Below are positions 8,972 to 17,204 of a stretch of DNA of 64,000 nucleotides, one piece after another. This DNA comes from Algibacter sp. L3A6. GTDB lineage: Bacteria > Bacteroidota > Bacteroidia > Flavobacteriales > Flavobacteriaceae. The position numbers were made by a program, and so were the translations under genes. The DNA lies in the NCBI RefSeq assembly GCF_009796825.1, contig NZ_CP047030.1, forward strand, positions 1,525,501 to 1,589,500, given 5' to 3'. The notes under the pieces were generated by a model that did not search any database, was not told the origin of the DNA, and was given only the letters and a program-made list of their open reading frames with translations. Position 1 is the first letter of the stretch. Each line of letters begins with the position of its first letter.

Positions 8972-8979
8972 CAAAGATA
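8972..8979 (-). promoter_or_regulatory. -7 promoter element of gltX
   Basis: On the minus strand the bases read TATCTTTG, a perfect TAnnTTTG match, about 95 bases upstream of the gltX ATG. Confidence 0.45.
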
Positions 8980-9067
8980 CAATTAACAACTAATTATAAA
9001 CCTTGTAAAAAATAAAATTGTAGTTTAGTGGGTTAATACGTTAGTACCGAATAGTTTTTAGAAACAC

Positions 9068-12000
9068 ATGGATAATTTTAAAAATATACAGCACAAATTA
9101 GAGGCATTTATTAAGCGATTTTATACTAATGAATTGCTTAAAGGCGCCATTTTGTTTTTTGCTATAGGTTTGCTGTATTTTCTATTTACAGTTTTTATTG
9201 AGTATGTGTTATGGTTAAATACCACGGCGCGTAGTGTATTATTTTGGTTATTTATTGCTGTAGAACTGGCCTTACTTGCTAAGTTTATTGTGATGCCGTT
9301 GGCTAAATTATTTAAACTTCAAAAAGGGATTAACTATAAGGAAGCATCAAAATTAATTGGTGAACATTTTCCCGAGGTTAGCGATAAGTTATTGAATGTA
9401 TTACAGCTTAATGAAAGTGATTCTAAATCGGAATTATTACTAGCTAGTATAAATCAGAAATCTTTAGAGTTAAATCCAATCCCGTTTAAACTAGCTATAA
9501 ATTTTAAAAAGAATCTTGGGTATTTAAAGTACGCGGCTATTCCAGTTTTAATTTTATTACTTACTTTTTTTACAGGAAATTTTAATTGGTTTAGCGATAG
9601 TTATACACGTGTTGTAAATTATAAAACAGCTTACGAGCCACCTGCGCCGTTTCAGTTTTTTGTGGTGAACGAAAATTTAAATGCCATAGAAAATAAAGAT
9701 TTTAAACTCATTGTAAAAACGGCTGGCGATGTTATGCCAGAAAGTGCTCAAGTTATTTATAATAACGAAACGTATTTTTTACAACAAAAAGGAATAGGGG
9801 AGTTTGAGTATATTTTTCCGCAACCAAAAACAGAAATTAATTTTCAGTTATCTGCAAATAAGGTAACATCAAAACCGTATACTATAAATGTTGTTGAGGT
9901 GCCTTCTCTTTTAGATTTTGAAATGGTTCTAGATTTTCCGAGCCATACCAGGAAAAAAACTGAAACTTTAAAAAGTACTGGTAATGCCATGGTGCCTGAG
10001 GGAACGGAAATTATTTGGAAGTTAAAAACAAAATCAACTACTTCTGTTAATTTATTTTCTAAAGACACTATAAGTTTCCAAAAATCCGCTCCTGGCATAT
10101 TTGGCGTAAAACGAAAAATTTTTAAAAATTTCTCATATACACTAAGCACGAGCAACGCCGATTTAACAAATTATGAGAACCTAGCCTTTAATATAAATGT
10201 TGTTAAAGATGAATTTCCAGAATTAAAACTAAAAGTTGAAACAGATTCTGTCGATTTGCAAAGTTTATATTTTTATGGACAAGTAAGCGACGATTATGGT
10301 TTTAGTAAATTACAGTTGGTTTATTATCCATCGGAAGATGAAAAAAATAAACAGATAGAAAATATTCCTATTTCAAATTCTAATATTTCGGAATTTATAA
10401 GTGCTTTTCCTAATAATTTAAAGATTGAAGAGGGGATTCCTTATAATTTATATTTTCAAGTATTTGATAATGATTTAGTTAATAAGTTTAAAAGTGTAAA
10501 AAGTAAGGTTTTTTCTTATAGAAAACGAACAAAAGCCGAAGAGGAGCAAAAACTATTGCAAGAGCAGAAAGAAAATATTCAGGATTTAAATAAATCTCTA
10601 GAAAATTTTGAAAAGCAAGATAAGGAATTGCGTGAGGTTACTAAAACTCAAAAGGAAAAGTCTAACTTAAATTTTAATGATAAGAAGAAATTAGAATCAT
10701 TTTTTAAACGCCAGAAGGAACAGGACGAAATGATGAAAAATTTCAATAAGAAGTTAAAAGATAATTTAGATGAATTTCAAAAGGATAATCCAAAGGAAGA
10801 CGAATTTAAAGAAGATTTAAAAAAGCGTTTGGAGGAGAATGAAGAGAAGTTAAAAGAAGATGAAAAGTTGCTTGAGCAATTAAAGCATCTTCAAGAAAAA
10901 ATTAGAAAAGACGACTTAGTTCAAAAGTTGGATGAGCTTGCTAAGCAGAATAAAAATAAAAAGAAAAGTTTACAGCAGTTACTAGAATTAACGAAGCGAT
11001 TTTATGTTGAAAAGAAACTAGAAAAACTAAAAGAAGATTTAATGAAGCTGGCTTTAGATCAAGAAAAGTTAGCTAATAAAACAGATGAAGAAAACACGAA
11101 AGAAAAGCAGGATGCATTAAATAAAGAATTCGAAAAGTTTAAAGAAGATATTAAAAACTTAGAAGAGGAGAGTAAAGGATTAAAAAAGCCTATTGATATT
11201 CCAAGAGATAAATTGGATGAGAAGGAAGTTGAGAATGAGCAACAAAAAGCATCGGAAGCTTTAGATAAAAAAGAACAGGAACAGGCTGGTCAAAAACCAA
11301 ATAGCGAACCAAAGGAAGATAAAGATCAAAACTCAAAAGACGCTAAGGATAGTCAGAAGAAAGCAGCCAAAAAAATGAAGCAGATGAGTGAGCAAATGGG
11401 TGCCGCTATTAGTGGAATGCAAGGCGATCAAATGCAAGAAGATGTAGAAATGCTTCGTCAAGTTTTGGATAACTTGGTTTTGTTTTCTTTCGATCAAGAA
11501 GCCTTAATGAATAACTTTAAATCTATAGAGGTTAACAATAACAAGTTTGCTTCATACTTAAAAAAACAAAATAATTTAAAGGAGAATTTTGAGCACGTTG
11601 ATGATAGTCTGTTTGCTCTATCGTTGCGTCAACCTAAAATATCTGAGACTGTAAATAAGGAAATTACTGAGGTGTATTATAATATAGATCGCGCTTTAGA
11701 TTTACTAGCTGAAAACAGATTGTATCAAGGAGTATCTAATCAGCAATTTGCTATAACCGCTGCTAATAATTTAGCAAATATTTTAAGTGATGTTTTAGAT
11801 AATATGCAAGAGAGCATGAGTATGTCTATGGGCAAAGGTCAAGGTGGCGATATGCAATTACCCGATATTATTATGAGCCAAGAGCAGTTGAATAAGATGA
11901 TGCAGGAAGGTGTGAAAAAAGGCGAAAATGGAAAACCAAAAAGTGGTGAGGGTAAAAAAGAAGGTGAAGGTGAAAAGGATGGAGAAGGGAAGAAGGAAGG

Positions 12001-12514
12001 TGAGGATGGTAAAGATGGCTCTGGTGGTGATCAAGAAGGAAAAGGTGAAAACGGGAATGAACCGGGAGAAGGTCAAGACGGATTTAGTGAAGATCTAAAT
12101 GGTGAGCTTTTTAAAATTTACCAGCAGCAACAAGAATTACGTCAAGCTTTAGAAGAGCAACTAAATAAGGAAGGTAAGTTTGGTAAAGGTGGTAATGGAG
12201 ATAAGTTAGTTAAGCAAATGGAAGATATAGAATTGGAGTTGTTAAATAAAGGTTTTAATAATAGAACGCTTCAAAAAATGATGCAGTTAAAGCATCAGTT
12301 ACTTAAATTGGAAAAGGCAAGTTTTCAGCAAGGTGAAGATAATAAGCGGGAATCTGAATCGAATACTAATGAGTTTAACAACAGTTCTAATAACCAAATA
12401 CCTACAGCAAAACAATATTTTAATACTACTGAAATATTGAATAGACAAAGCTTACCTTTGCAGCAAATTTACAAACAGAAGGTTCAAGAATATTTTAAGC
12501 AAAGCAATGATTAA
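9068..12514 (+). CDS. DUF4175 family large membrane coiled-coil protein
   Basis: A 1148-residue protein. Two membrane helices lie near the N-terminus (about 24-46 and 55-78) and a third at about 153-173. A beta-rich, presumably periplasmic region follows (about 180-480), then a long highly charged Lys/Glu coiled coil (about 490-800). After it come a Met/Gln-rich helical segment and a Gly/Glu/Lys low-complexity stretch (about 953-1003). This is the layout of the DUF4175 family of Bacteroidota. A role in envelope mechanics or trafficking is possible but not shown. The stop overlaps the ybeY start by 8 bases, so the two are translationally coupled. Confidence 0.85.
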   Translation: MDNFKNIQHKLEAFIKRFYTNELLKGAILFFAIGLLYFLFTVFIEYVLWLNTTARSVLFWLFIAVELALLAKFIVMPLAKLFKLQKGINYKEASKLIGEHFPEVSDKLLNVLQLNESDSKSELLLASINQKSLELNPIPFKLAINFKKNLGYLKYAAIPVLILLLTFFTGNFNWFSDSYTRVVNYKTAYEPPAPFQFFVVNENLNAIENKDFKLIVKTAGDVMPESAQVIYNNETYFLQQKGIGEFEYIFPQPKTEINFQLSANKVTSKPYTINVVEVPSLLDFEMVLDFPSHTRKKTETLKSTGNAMVPEGTEIIWKLKTKSTTSVNLFSKDTISFQKSAPGIFGVKRKIFKNFSYTLSTSNADLTNYENLAFNINVVKDEFPELKLKVETDSVDLQSLYFYGQVSDDYGFSKLQLVYYPSEDEKNKQIENIPISNSNISEFISAFPNNLKIEEGIPYNLYFQVFDNDLVNKFKSVKSKVFSYRKRTKAEEEQKLLQEQKENIQDLNKSLENFEKQDKELREVTKTQKEKSNLNFNDKKKLESFFKRQKEQDEMMKNFNKKLKDNLDEFQKDNPKEDEFKEDLKKRLEENEEKLKEDEKLLEQLKHLQEKIRKDDLVQKLDELAKQNKNKKKSLQQLLELTKRFYVEKKLEKLKEDLMKLALDQEKLANKTDEENTKEKQDALNKEFEKFKEDIKNLEEESKGLKKPIDIPRDKLDEKEVENEQQKASEALDKKEQEQAGQKPNSEPKEDKDQNSKDAKDSQKKAAKKMKQMSEQMGAAISGMQGDQMQEDVEMLRQVLDNLVLFSFDQEALMNNFKSIEVNNNKFASYLKKQNNLKENFEHVDDSLFALSLRQPKISETVNKEITEVYYNIDRALDLLAENRLYQGVSNQQFAITAANNLANILSDVLDNMQESMSMSMGKGQGGDMQLPDIIMSQEQLNKMMQEGVKKGENGKPKSGEGKKEGEGEKDGEGKKEGEDGKDGSGGDQEGKGENGNEPGEGQDGFSEDLNGELFKIYQQQQELRQALEEQLNKEGKFGKGGNGDKLVKQMEDIELELLNKGFNNRTLQKMMQLKHQLLKLEKASFQQGEDNKRESESNTNEFNNSSNNQIPTAKQYFNTTEILNRQSLPLQQIYKQKVQEYFKQSND
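11928..12075 (+). repeat. Low-complexity Gly/Glu/Lys-coding repeat tract
   Basis: Within the DUF4175 gene the DNA repeats purine-rich GGTGAAGG / GAAGGTGA-like units coding short blocks such as GEGKKEGEGEKDGEG. Slippage could change its length without breaking the frame when in multiples of three. Confidence 0.6.
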
Positions 12515-12917
12515 TTTTAATTACGAAATAGATTTTAATTTAAAGGAAGAAGAGATAGTTTCTAAATGGATAATAGATGCAATTTCTAATGAAGGTTTTA
12601 AATTAGAAGAAATAAACTATGTGTTTTGTGACGATGAATATCTGCATAAATTGAATGTGGAATTTTTGGATCACGATACTTTAACAGATGTTATTAGCTT
12701 TGATTATTCGGTTGGAAAAATTGTTCAAGGCGATATATTTATTTCTGTAGAACGGGTAATTGATAATGCAAAGGATTTTCAAGTGGAGTTTGATAGCGAG
12801 TTAAAACGCGTTATGGTTCACGGTGTTTTGCATTACTGTGGGTATAAAGATAAAACGGAATCGGACGCTAGTTTGATGCGAGAAAAAGAAGAGTATTATT
12901 TAAACCGAATTAAGTAG
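12507..12917 (+). CDS. ybeY: rRNA maturation endoribonuclease YbeY
   Basis: A 136-residue single-domain metal-dependent RNase that acts in 16S rRNA 3' maturation and ribosome quality control. The signature region is HGVLHYCGYKDK, with His105 and His109. In proteobacterial YbeY the motif ends in a third metal-binding His (HGxLHLxGYDH); here that place holds Asp115 in a KDK sequence. I recall this as the usual form in Bacteroidota. FLDHDTLTDVISFDY matches the conserved N-terminal strand. It starts inside the DUF4175 gene and precedes mnmG by about 85 bases. Confidence 0.93.
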   Translation: MINFNYEIDFNLKEEEIVSKWIIDAISNEGFKLEEINYVFCDDEYLHKLNVEFLDHDTLTDVISFDYSVGKIVQGDIFISVERVIDNAKDFQVEFDSELKRVMVHGVLHYCGYKDKTESDASLMREKEEYYLNRIK

Positions 12918-12960
12918 AAACTTCGGTTTAGGTTTATTGATTTTAATATAAAAATATTTA

Positions 12961-12976
12961 TGTTCCACGTGGAACA
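12961..12976. promoter_or_regulatory. parS: parS centromere site (perfect 16-bp palindrome)
   Basis: TGTTCCACGTGGAACA is a perfect palindrome and matches the ParB-binding parS consensus TGTTNCACGTGNAACA. It lies in the ybeY-mnmG gap, 25 bases before the likely mnmG ATG. Read in frame with mnmG it would encode Phe-His-Val-Glu-His, which explains the false N-terminal extension of the open frame there. Confidence 0.9.
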
Positions 12977-13001
12977 TTGCAAGTTAAAAAAAAGGAAAAG
13001 C

Positions 13002-14873
13002 ATGTTTAATGATGTTTATGATGTTATAGTTGTTGGCGCTGGGCACGCAGGAAGCGAAGCCGCTGCTGCTGCTGCTAATATGGGCAGTAAAACACTGTTA
13101 GTTACCATGAATTTACAAAACATCGCTCAGATGTCTTGTAATCCAGCGATGGGTGGTATTGCTAAAGGACAAATAGTTCGAGAGATAGATGCGCTTGGTG
13201 GGTATAGCGGAATTGTTTCCGATACATCGGCTATTCAATTTAAAATGTTGAATAAATCTAAAGGGCCTGCAATGTGGAGTCCGAGAGTTCAAAGTGATAG
13301 AATGCGTTTTGCTGAAGACTGGAGAATGCTTTTAGAAGGAACGCCTAATCTTGATTTTTATCAAGATATGGTTTCTAGTTTAATTGTAGAAAATCATAAA
13401 GTGGTTGGTGTAAAAACCTCTTTAGGAATTAGTATAAAAGCTAAATCTGTTGTGCTTACAAATGGTACTTTTTTAAATGGCTTAATTCATATCGGAGATA
13501 AAAATTTTGGTGGTGGTAGAGCAGGAGAAAGAGCGGCAACTGGAATTACAGAACAGCTTGTAGAATTAGGTTTTGAATCTGGTAGAATGAAAACTGGAAC
13601 ACCTCCAAGAGTTGATGGTCGTAGTTTAGATTATTCTAAAATGCTTGAACAACCTGGAGATGTAAATCCAGAAAAATTCTCTTATTTGGATATTACAAAA
13701 CCTTTGGAAAAACAGCGTTCTTGTTACATGACTTACACGAGTCTTGAAGTGCATGATTTGCTTCGCGAAGGCTTTGATAGGTCTCCGATGTTTAATGGTA
13801 GAATTAAAAGTTTAGGACCGCGTTATTGCCCTTCTATTGAAGATAAAATTAATCGCTTTGCTGATAAGGATCGTCATCAATTATTTATAGAGCCGGAGGG
13901 TTGGAATACCTGTGAGGTTTATGTTAATGGCTTTTCTACATCTCTACCAGAAGATGTTCAGTTTAAAGCTCTGCGTGGTGTGGTTGGTTTTGAGAACGTG
14001 AAGTTTTTTAGACCAGGATATGCTATTGAATACGATTATTTCCCGCCTACACAATTAAAGCATACACTAGAAACTAAGTTGGTAGAAGGCTTGTATTTCG
14101 CAGGTCAAATAAATGGAACTACAGGTTATGAAGAAGCTGCTTCTCAAGGTTTAATGGCTGGTATAAATGCAAGTTTAAAAACCCAAGAGAAAGATCCTTT
14201 TACTCTAAAAAGAGATGAGGCTTATATAGGTGTTTTGGTTGATGATTTAATTACTAAAGGAACAGAGGAGCCTTATCGAATGTTTACATCTCGTGCCGAA
14301 TATAGAACACTTTTACGTCAGGATAATGCAGATATTAGGTTAACGCCAAAAGGATTTGAGTTGGGTTTAGCTTCTGAAAAACGTTTAAAACGTATGGAGG
14401 AAAAGCATGATGCTGCGGCTAAATTTGTAAGCTTTTTTGAAACTCAAAGCGTGAAACCGGAGGAGATTAATCCGATATTAGAGTCTAAAAATTCTGCGCT
14501 TGTTAATCAATCTGGAAAGCTTTTTAAAGTGTTCGCTAGGCCTAATGTGGATATGGAAGATGTGCGTAAAGTTGAAAGTGTTGAGGCGTATATTCAAGAC
14601 AATAATTTGGATAGGGAAGTGATAGAGCAGACCGAAATTCAGGTAAAATACTCTGGGTATATTGCAAAGGAGAAAGTGAATGCAGATAAGTTATCACGTT
14701 TAGAGTATGTAAAAATACCTGCTAATTTTGATTACTCGCAGATTAAATCTATGAGTTTAGAAGCTCGTGAAAAACTTAAAAAAGTACAACCCGCAACAGT
14801 ATCTCAGGCATCAAGAATTAGTGGTGTTTCACCAAATGATATTTCTGTTTTACTGGTTTATATGGGAAGGTAA
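13002..14873 (+). CDS. mnmG: tRNA uridine-34 5-carboxymethylaminomethyl modification enzyme MnmG (GidA)
   Basis: With MnmE, this FAD-dependent enzyme modifies the wobble uridine of several tRNAs. The dinucleotide-binding motif VVGAGHAGSEAA is near the start. TGTPPRVDGRSL, SIEDKINRFADKDRHQ and the C-terminal SRISGVSPNDISVLLVY are family signatures. From ATG 13002 it has 623 residues, the usual size. The frame opens at 12960, but those 14 extra codons read through the parS palindrome, so the later ATG, preceded by GGAAAAG, is preferred. It is flanked on both sides by parS sites. Confidence 0.95.
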   Translation: MFNDVYDVIVVGAGHAGSEAAAAAANMGSKTLLVTMNLQNIAQMSCNPAMGGIAKGQIVREIDALGGYSGIVSDTSAIQFKMLNKSKGPAMWSPRVQSDRMRFAEDWRMLLEGTPNLDFYQDMVSSLIVENHKVVGVKTSLGISIKAKSVVLTNGTFLNGLIHIGDKNFGGGRAGERAATGITEQLVELGFESGRMKTGTPPRVDGRSLDYSKMLEQPGDVNPEKFSYLDITKPLEKQRSCYMTYTSLEVHDLLREGFDRSPMFNGRIKSLGPRYCPSIEDKINRFADKDRHQLFIEPEGWNTCEVYVNGFSTSLPEDVQFKALRGVVGFENVKFFRPGYAIEYDYFPPTQLKHTLETKLVEGLYFAGQINGTTGYEEAASQGLMAGINASLKTQEKDPFTLKRDEAYIGVLVDDLITKGTEEPYRMFTSRAEYRTLLRQDNADIRLTPKGFELGLASEKRLKRMEEKHDAAAKFVSFFETQSVKPEEINPILESKNSALVNQSGKLFKVFARPNVDMEDVRKVESVEAYIQDNNLDREVIEQTEIQVKYSGYIAKEKVNADKLSRLEYVKIPANFDYSQIKSMSLEAREKLKKVQPATVSQASRISGVSPNDISVLLVYMGR

Positions 14874-15473
14874 TCCATAATAATGGTTTAAAAGAGAAGT
14901 TATTTGAGTGAAATTAAATAGCTTTTTTTAATGTTCCACGTGGAACGTTTTGAGATTTAAATCTGATATTTTTTGTGTTTTTTTAGGTTTTAGAATATAA
15001 AATCTAAAAAGAGTATCGATTTTTGAATTGAATTTTCTGAAAAAAAAAGTTATTTACATGAATCTTGATCTTGTTTATGAAGAATTTGAATCTGATTTTT
15101 TTTAATTTTTGTAGAAAGAAATAGATATCATTTCTAAATTTAAAATAAGATTAGCTTCAGTGAATTTATCTAAAAAGTGTTTTGGTTTATAAAATAATAT
15201 TGAAGTTTTGTGTTGAATTAGTTGTTGGGATTTAATTTTAAAACTCTAAAAAAAGATTAAAACAGAAATAAAACATTTAATTTAAAGTGAAAAATAATTA
15301 AAATATAGATGTCGTTTTGAGGTTGAAACCTAAATTAAAGATGGTTGTTTTTTAAATTTGTAAGACTGAAAATAATTTTAACTTTAATCTATAATAATAA
15401 ATAAGAAAAGGGGCTTCAATTATTTATAGAAGTAATCGTTTTTAAAGTGTCAATTAAATAAATTACGTGGTTC
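14874..15473. other. 600-bp AT-rich gene-free stretch after mnmG
   Basis: Apart from the parS site at 14932 I see no open frame, tRNA or strong terminator hairpin. It is rich in T- and A-runs. I found no match or one-mismatch match to the DnaA box TTATNCACA; the nearest, TTATTTACA at about 15050, is poor. It may be a relaxed intergenic spacer or a decayed gene. Confidence 0.5.
14932..14947. promoter_or_regulatory. parS: Second parS site (15 of 16 bases palindromic)
   Basis: TGTTCCACGTGGAACG differs from the perfect site at 12961 only in its last base. It lies about 60 bases after mnmG in noncoding DNA, 1.97 kb from the first site, which argues for selection as a ParB site. Confidence 0.85.
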
Positions 15474-16334
15474 GTGGTAAAAAATCAATCAACAAATAAG
15501 TACTTAAAAGTAAAAGATTATTCTGTTTCTGGAGAAGAATTTGAGTTAATAGAAAACCAAGAATATGGTTTTTTAGAAACTACACCGCAACCAACTTTAG
15601 ATAAATTACCTGGGTATTATCAAAGTGAAGATTATATTTCACACACCGATTCTAAGAGAAATGCCTTCGAAAAGGTGTATCATTTGGTGAGAAGTATTTC
15701 ACTAAAAAAGAAACTTAAGCTTATTAATTCTTTTTCTTCGGAAGCAAAACAGCTTTTAGATGTAGGTTGTGGTACAGGTGATTTTTTACAAACCGCACAA
15801 CAAAATGGTTGGTTGGTTTCTGGTATTGAACCAAACGAAGAGGCTAGGGGTATAGCGAATAGCAAAACAAATAAGTCTGTTTTTGATACAGAACAACTTC
15901 AAAAACTTGAATCGAAACAATTTGATGTTATTACGCTTTGGCATGTTTTGGAACATTTACCGAATTTAGAAGATCATATAAAATCCTTTAAAACACTTTT
16001 AAAAGACAACGGAACTTTACTTATTGCTGTTCCTAACTACAAAAGTTTTGATGCAAAACACTATAAAGAATTTTGGGCAGCATTTGATGTGCCTCGACAT
16101 CTTTGGCATTTTAATCAAGATTCTATTTCAAAGTTAGTTTCTAAACAGAGTATGGGTGTTGTAAAAACAAAACCCATGCTGTTTGATGCATTTTATGTGA
16201 GTATGCTTTCTGAAAAATATAAAACGGGCAAGATGAATCCGGTTAAAGGATTTTGGTACGGTTTACGTTCTAACTTGAAATCTTTAAGCTCAAAAGAGGC
16301 TTCTTCGCTAATTTATATCATTAAAAACAGATAA
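15474..16334 (+). CDS. Class I SAM-dependent methyltransferase
   Basis: A 286-residue protein with SAM-binding motif I in LLDVGCGTGDFLQ (about residues 95-107), the acidic strand-2 end in GIEPNEEAR, and motif-IV-like DVITLWHVLEHLP. The HVLEHL signature is common in the Methyltransf_23 group, which includes UbiG-like and polysaccharide or protein methyltransferases. The substrate is unknown. The start is GTG, with no ATG near the N-terminus. It stands downstream of mnmG in the same direction, an order I recall from other Flavobacteria, but the 600-bp gap argues against cotranscription. Confidence 0.85.
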   Translation: MVKNQSTNKYLKVKDYSVSGEEFELIENQEYGFLETTPQPTLDKLPGYYQSEDYISHTDSKRNAFEKVYHLVRSISLKKKLKLINSFSSEAKQLLDVGCGTGDFLQTAQQNGWLVSGIEPNEEARGIANSKTNKSVFDTEQLQKLESKQFDVITLWHVLEHLPNLEDHIKSFKTLLKDNGTLLIAVPNYKSFDAKHYKEFWAAFDVPRHLWHFNQDSISKLVSKQSMGVVKTKPMLFDAFYVSMLSEKYKTGKMNPVKGFWYGLRSNLKSLSSKEASSLIYIIKNR

Positions 16335-16532
16335 AAATTATTTTTAGCTATCTATTTTAGATTATTTAATGCTATAACGTCTAAATATAAGCCGGTTTTT
16401 TAAAAATCGCTTAGAGCGCTTTATATGAAGCTGTTTTTAATAGTAATTATTTATTTATTCTTTAAATTGCTATAAGTTTTCGTTATATGTTAAAATCCGA
16501 ATAATTACGTGTCGTTTTAAAGCTTACTTTAT

Positions 16533-16540
16533 TACATTTG
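16533..16540 (+). promoter_or_regulatory. -7 promoter element (TACATTTG) of the OmpH-like gene
   Basis: TACATTTG matches TAnnTTTG and lies 46 bases before the ATG at 16587. An ideal -33 TTG is not present. Confidence 0.5.
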
Positions 16541-16586
16541 TCCGGATTAAAAAAATTAACCAAAAACTAATCAAAAAAAAATAAAA

Positions 16587-17117
16587 ATGAAGAACATACT
16601 TTATGTAGCCATCGCGATGCTTGTTTTAGCATCTTGTGAAAAACCAAATAAAATTGGATTTGTAGATAACGGAGTCGTTATTAATGATTATCAAGAAAAA
16701 ATTGATTTAGAAGCAAAATATAAAGCAAAAGATGAAGCTTTTAGAAAAAGAGCAGATAGCATTGGATTAGCTTTTCAAACAGAAGCACAAAAAACACAAA
16801 CAGAAGCACAAAAAATTGCTAGAAGTAACAGGCAAAAAGCAGAGGAGTTAATGGCTGGCTTACAACAAAAGCAACAACAGTTACAACAGCAAATGCAAGT
16901 TGAACAACAACAATTAACACAAGCTTTTCAAGCAGATATAGATTCTGTAATTGTAAAAGTTAAAGATTTTGTTGGCGCTTACGGAAAAACAAACGGTTAT
17001 AACTACATTTTAGGAACTAGTGAAGCTGCTGCTACAGTAATGTACGGCGAAGAGAAAAGCGACCTTACTAAGACTATTGTTGAAGCTATCAATGCTGATT
17101 ATAAGAAAGCAGAATAA
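16587..17117 (+). CDS. OmpH/Skp-like lipoprotein
   Basis: A 176-residue protein with a lipoprotein signal (lipobox LASC, Cys17). IGFVDNGVVINDYQEKIDLEAKY is the N-terminal strand of the OmpH/Skp family, broken here at 16 residues (IGFVDNGVVINDYQEK). A Gln-rich coiled coil (about residues 55-115, QQKQQQLQQQMQ) forms the tentacle helix, and GYNYILGTSEAAATVMYG is the usual closing strand. Skp proteins hold unfolded outer-membrane proteins in the periplasm; in this phylum lipidated versions are common. It is monocistronic, between a TAnnTTTG promoter and a strong terminator. Confidence 0.87.
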   Translation: MKNILYVAIAMLVLASCEKPNKIGFVDNGVVINDYQEKIDLEAKYKAKDEAFRKRADSIGLAFQTEAQKTQTEAQKIARSNRQKAEELMAGLQQKQQQLQQQMQVEQQQLTQAFQADIDSVIVKVKDFVGAYGKTNGYNYILGTSEAAATVMYGEEKSDLTKTIVEAINADYKKAE

Positions 17118-17134
17118 GCTTTAAATTATAAAAC

Positions 17135-17173
17135 TAAAAAAGGCCTATTAAATTATTTAATAGGCCTTTTTTT
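17135..17173. terminator. Strong bidirectional terminator
   Basis: AAAAAGGCCTATTAAA and TTTAATAGGCCTTTTT pair perfectly around a three-base loop and end in a T-run. It separates the convergent OmpH-like gene and holB. Confidence 0.92.
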
Positions 17174-17204
17174 ATGCAGTAAACTTATTAGTTTTAGAGG
17201 GTCG

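Noticed and set aside
11858..12076. Minus-strand ORF opposite the DUF4175 repeat tract
   Set aside because: It is the complement of low-complexity Gly/Glu/Lys codons and reads as Phe/Thr-rich noise.
12960..13001. N-terminal extension of mnmG starting Met-Phe-His-Val-Glu-His
   Set aside because: These codons are the parS palindrome; the conserved protein begins at the later ATG.
14874..15473. Replication origin with DnaA boxes
   Set aside because: No TTATNCACA-type boxes were found; only the parS site supports origin proximity.
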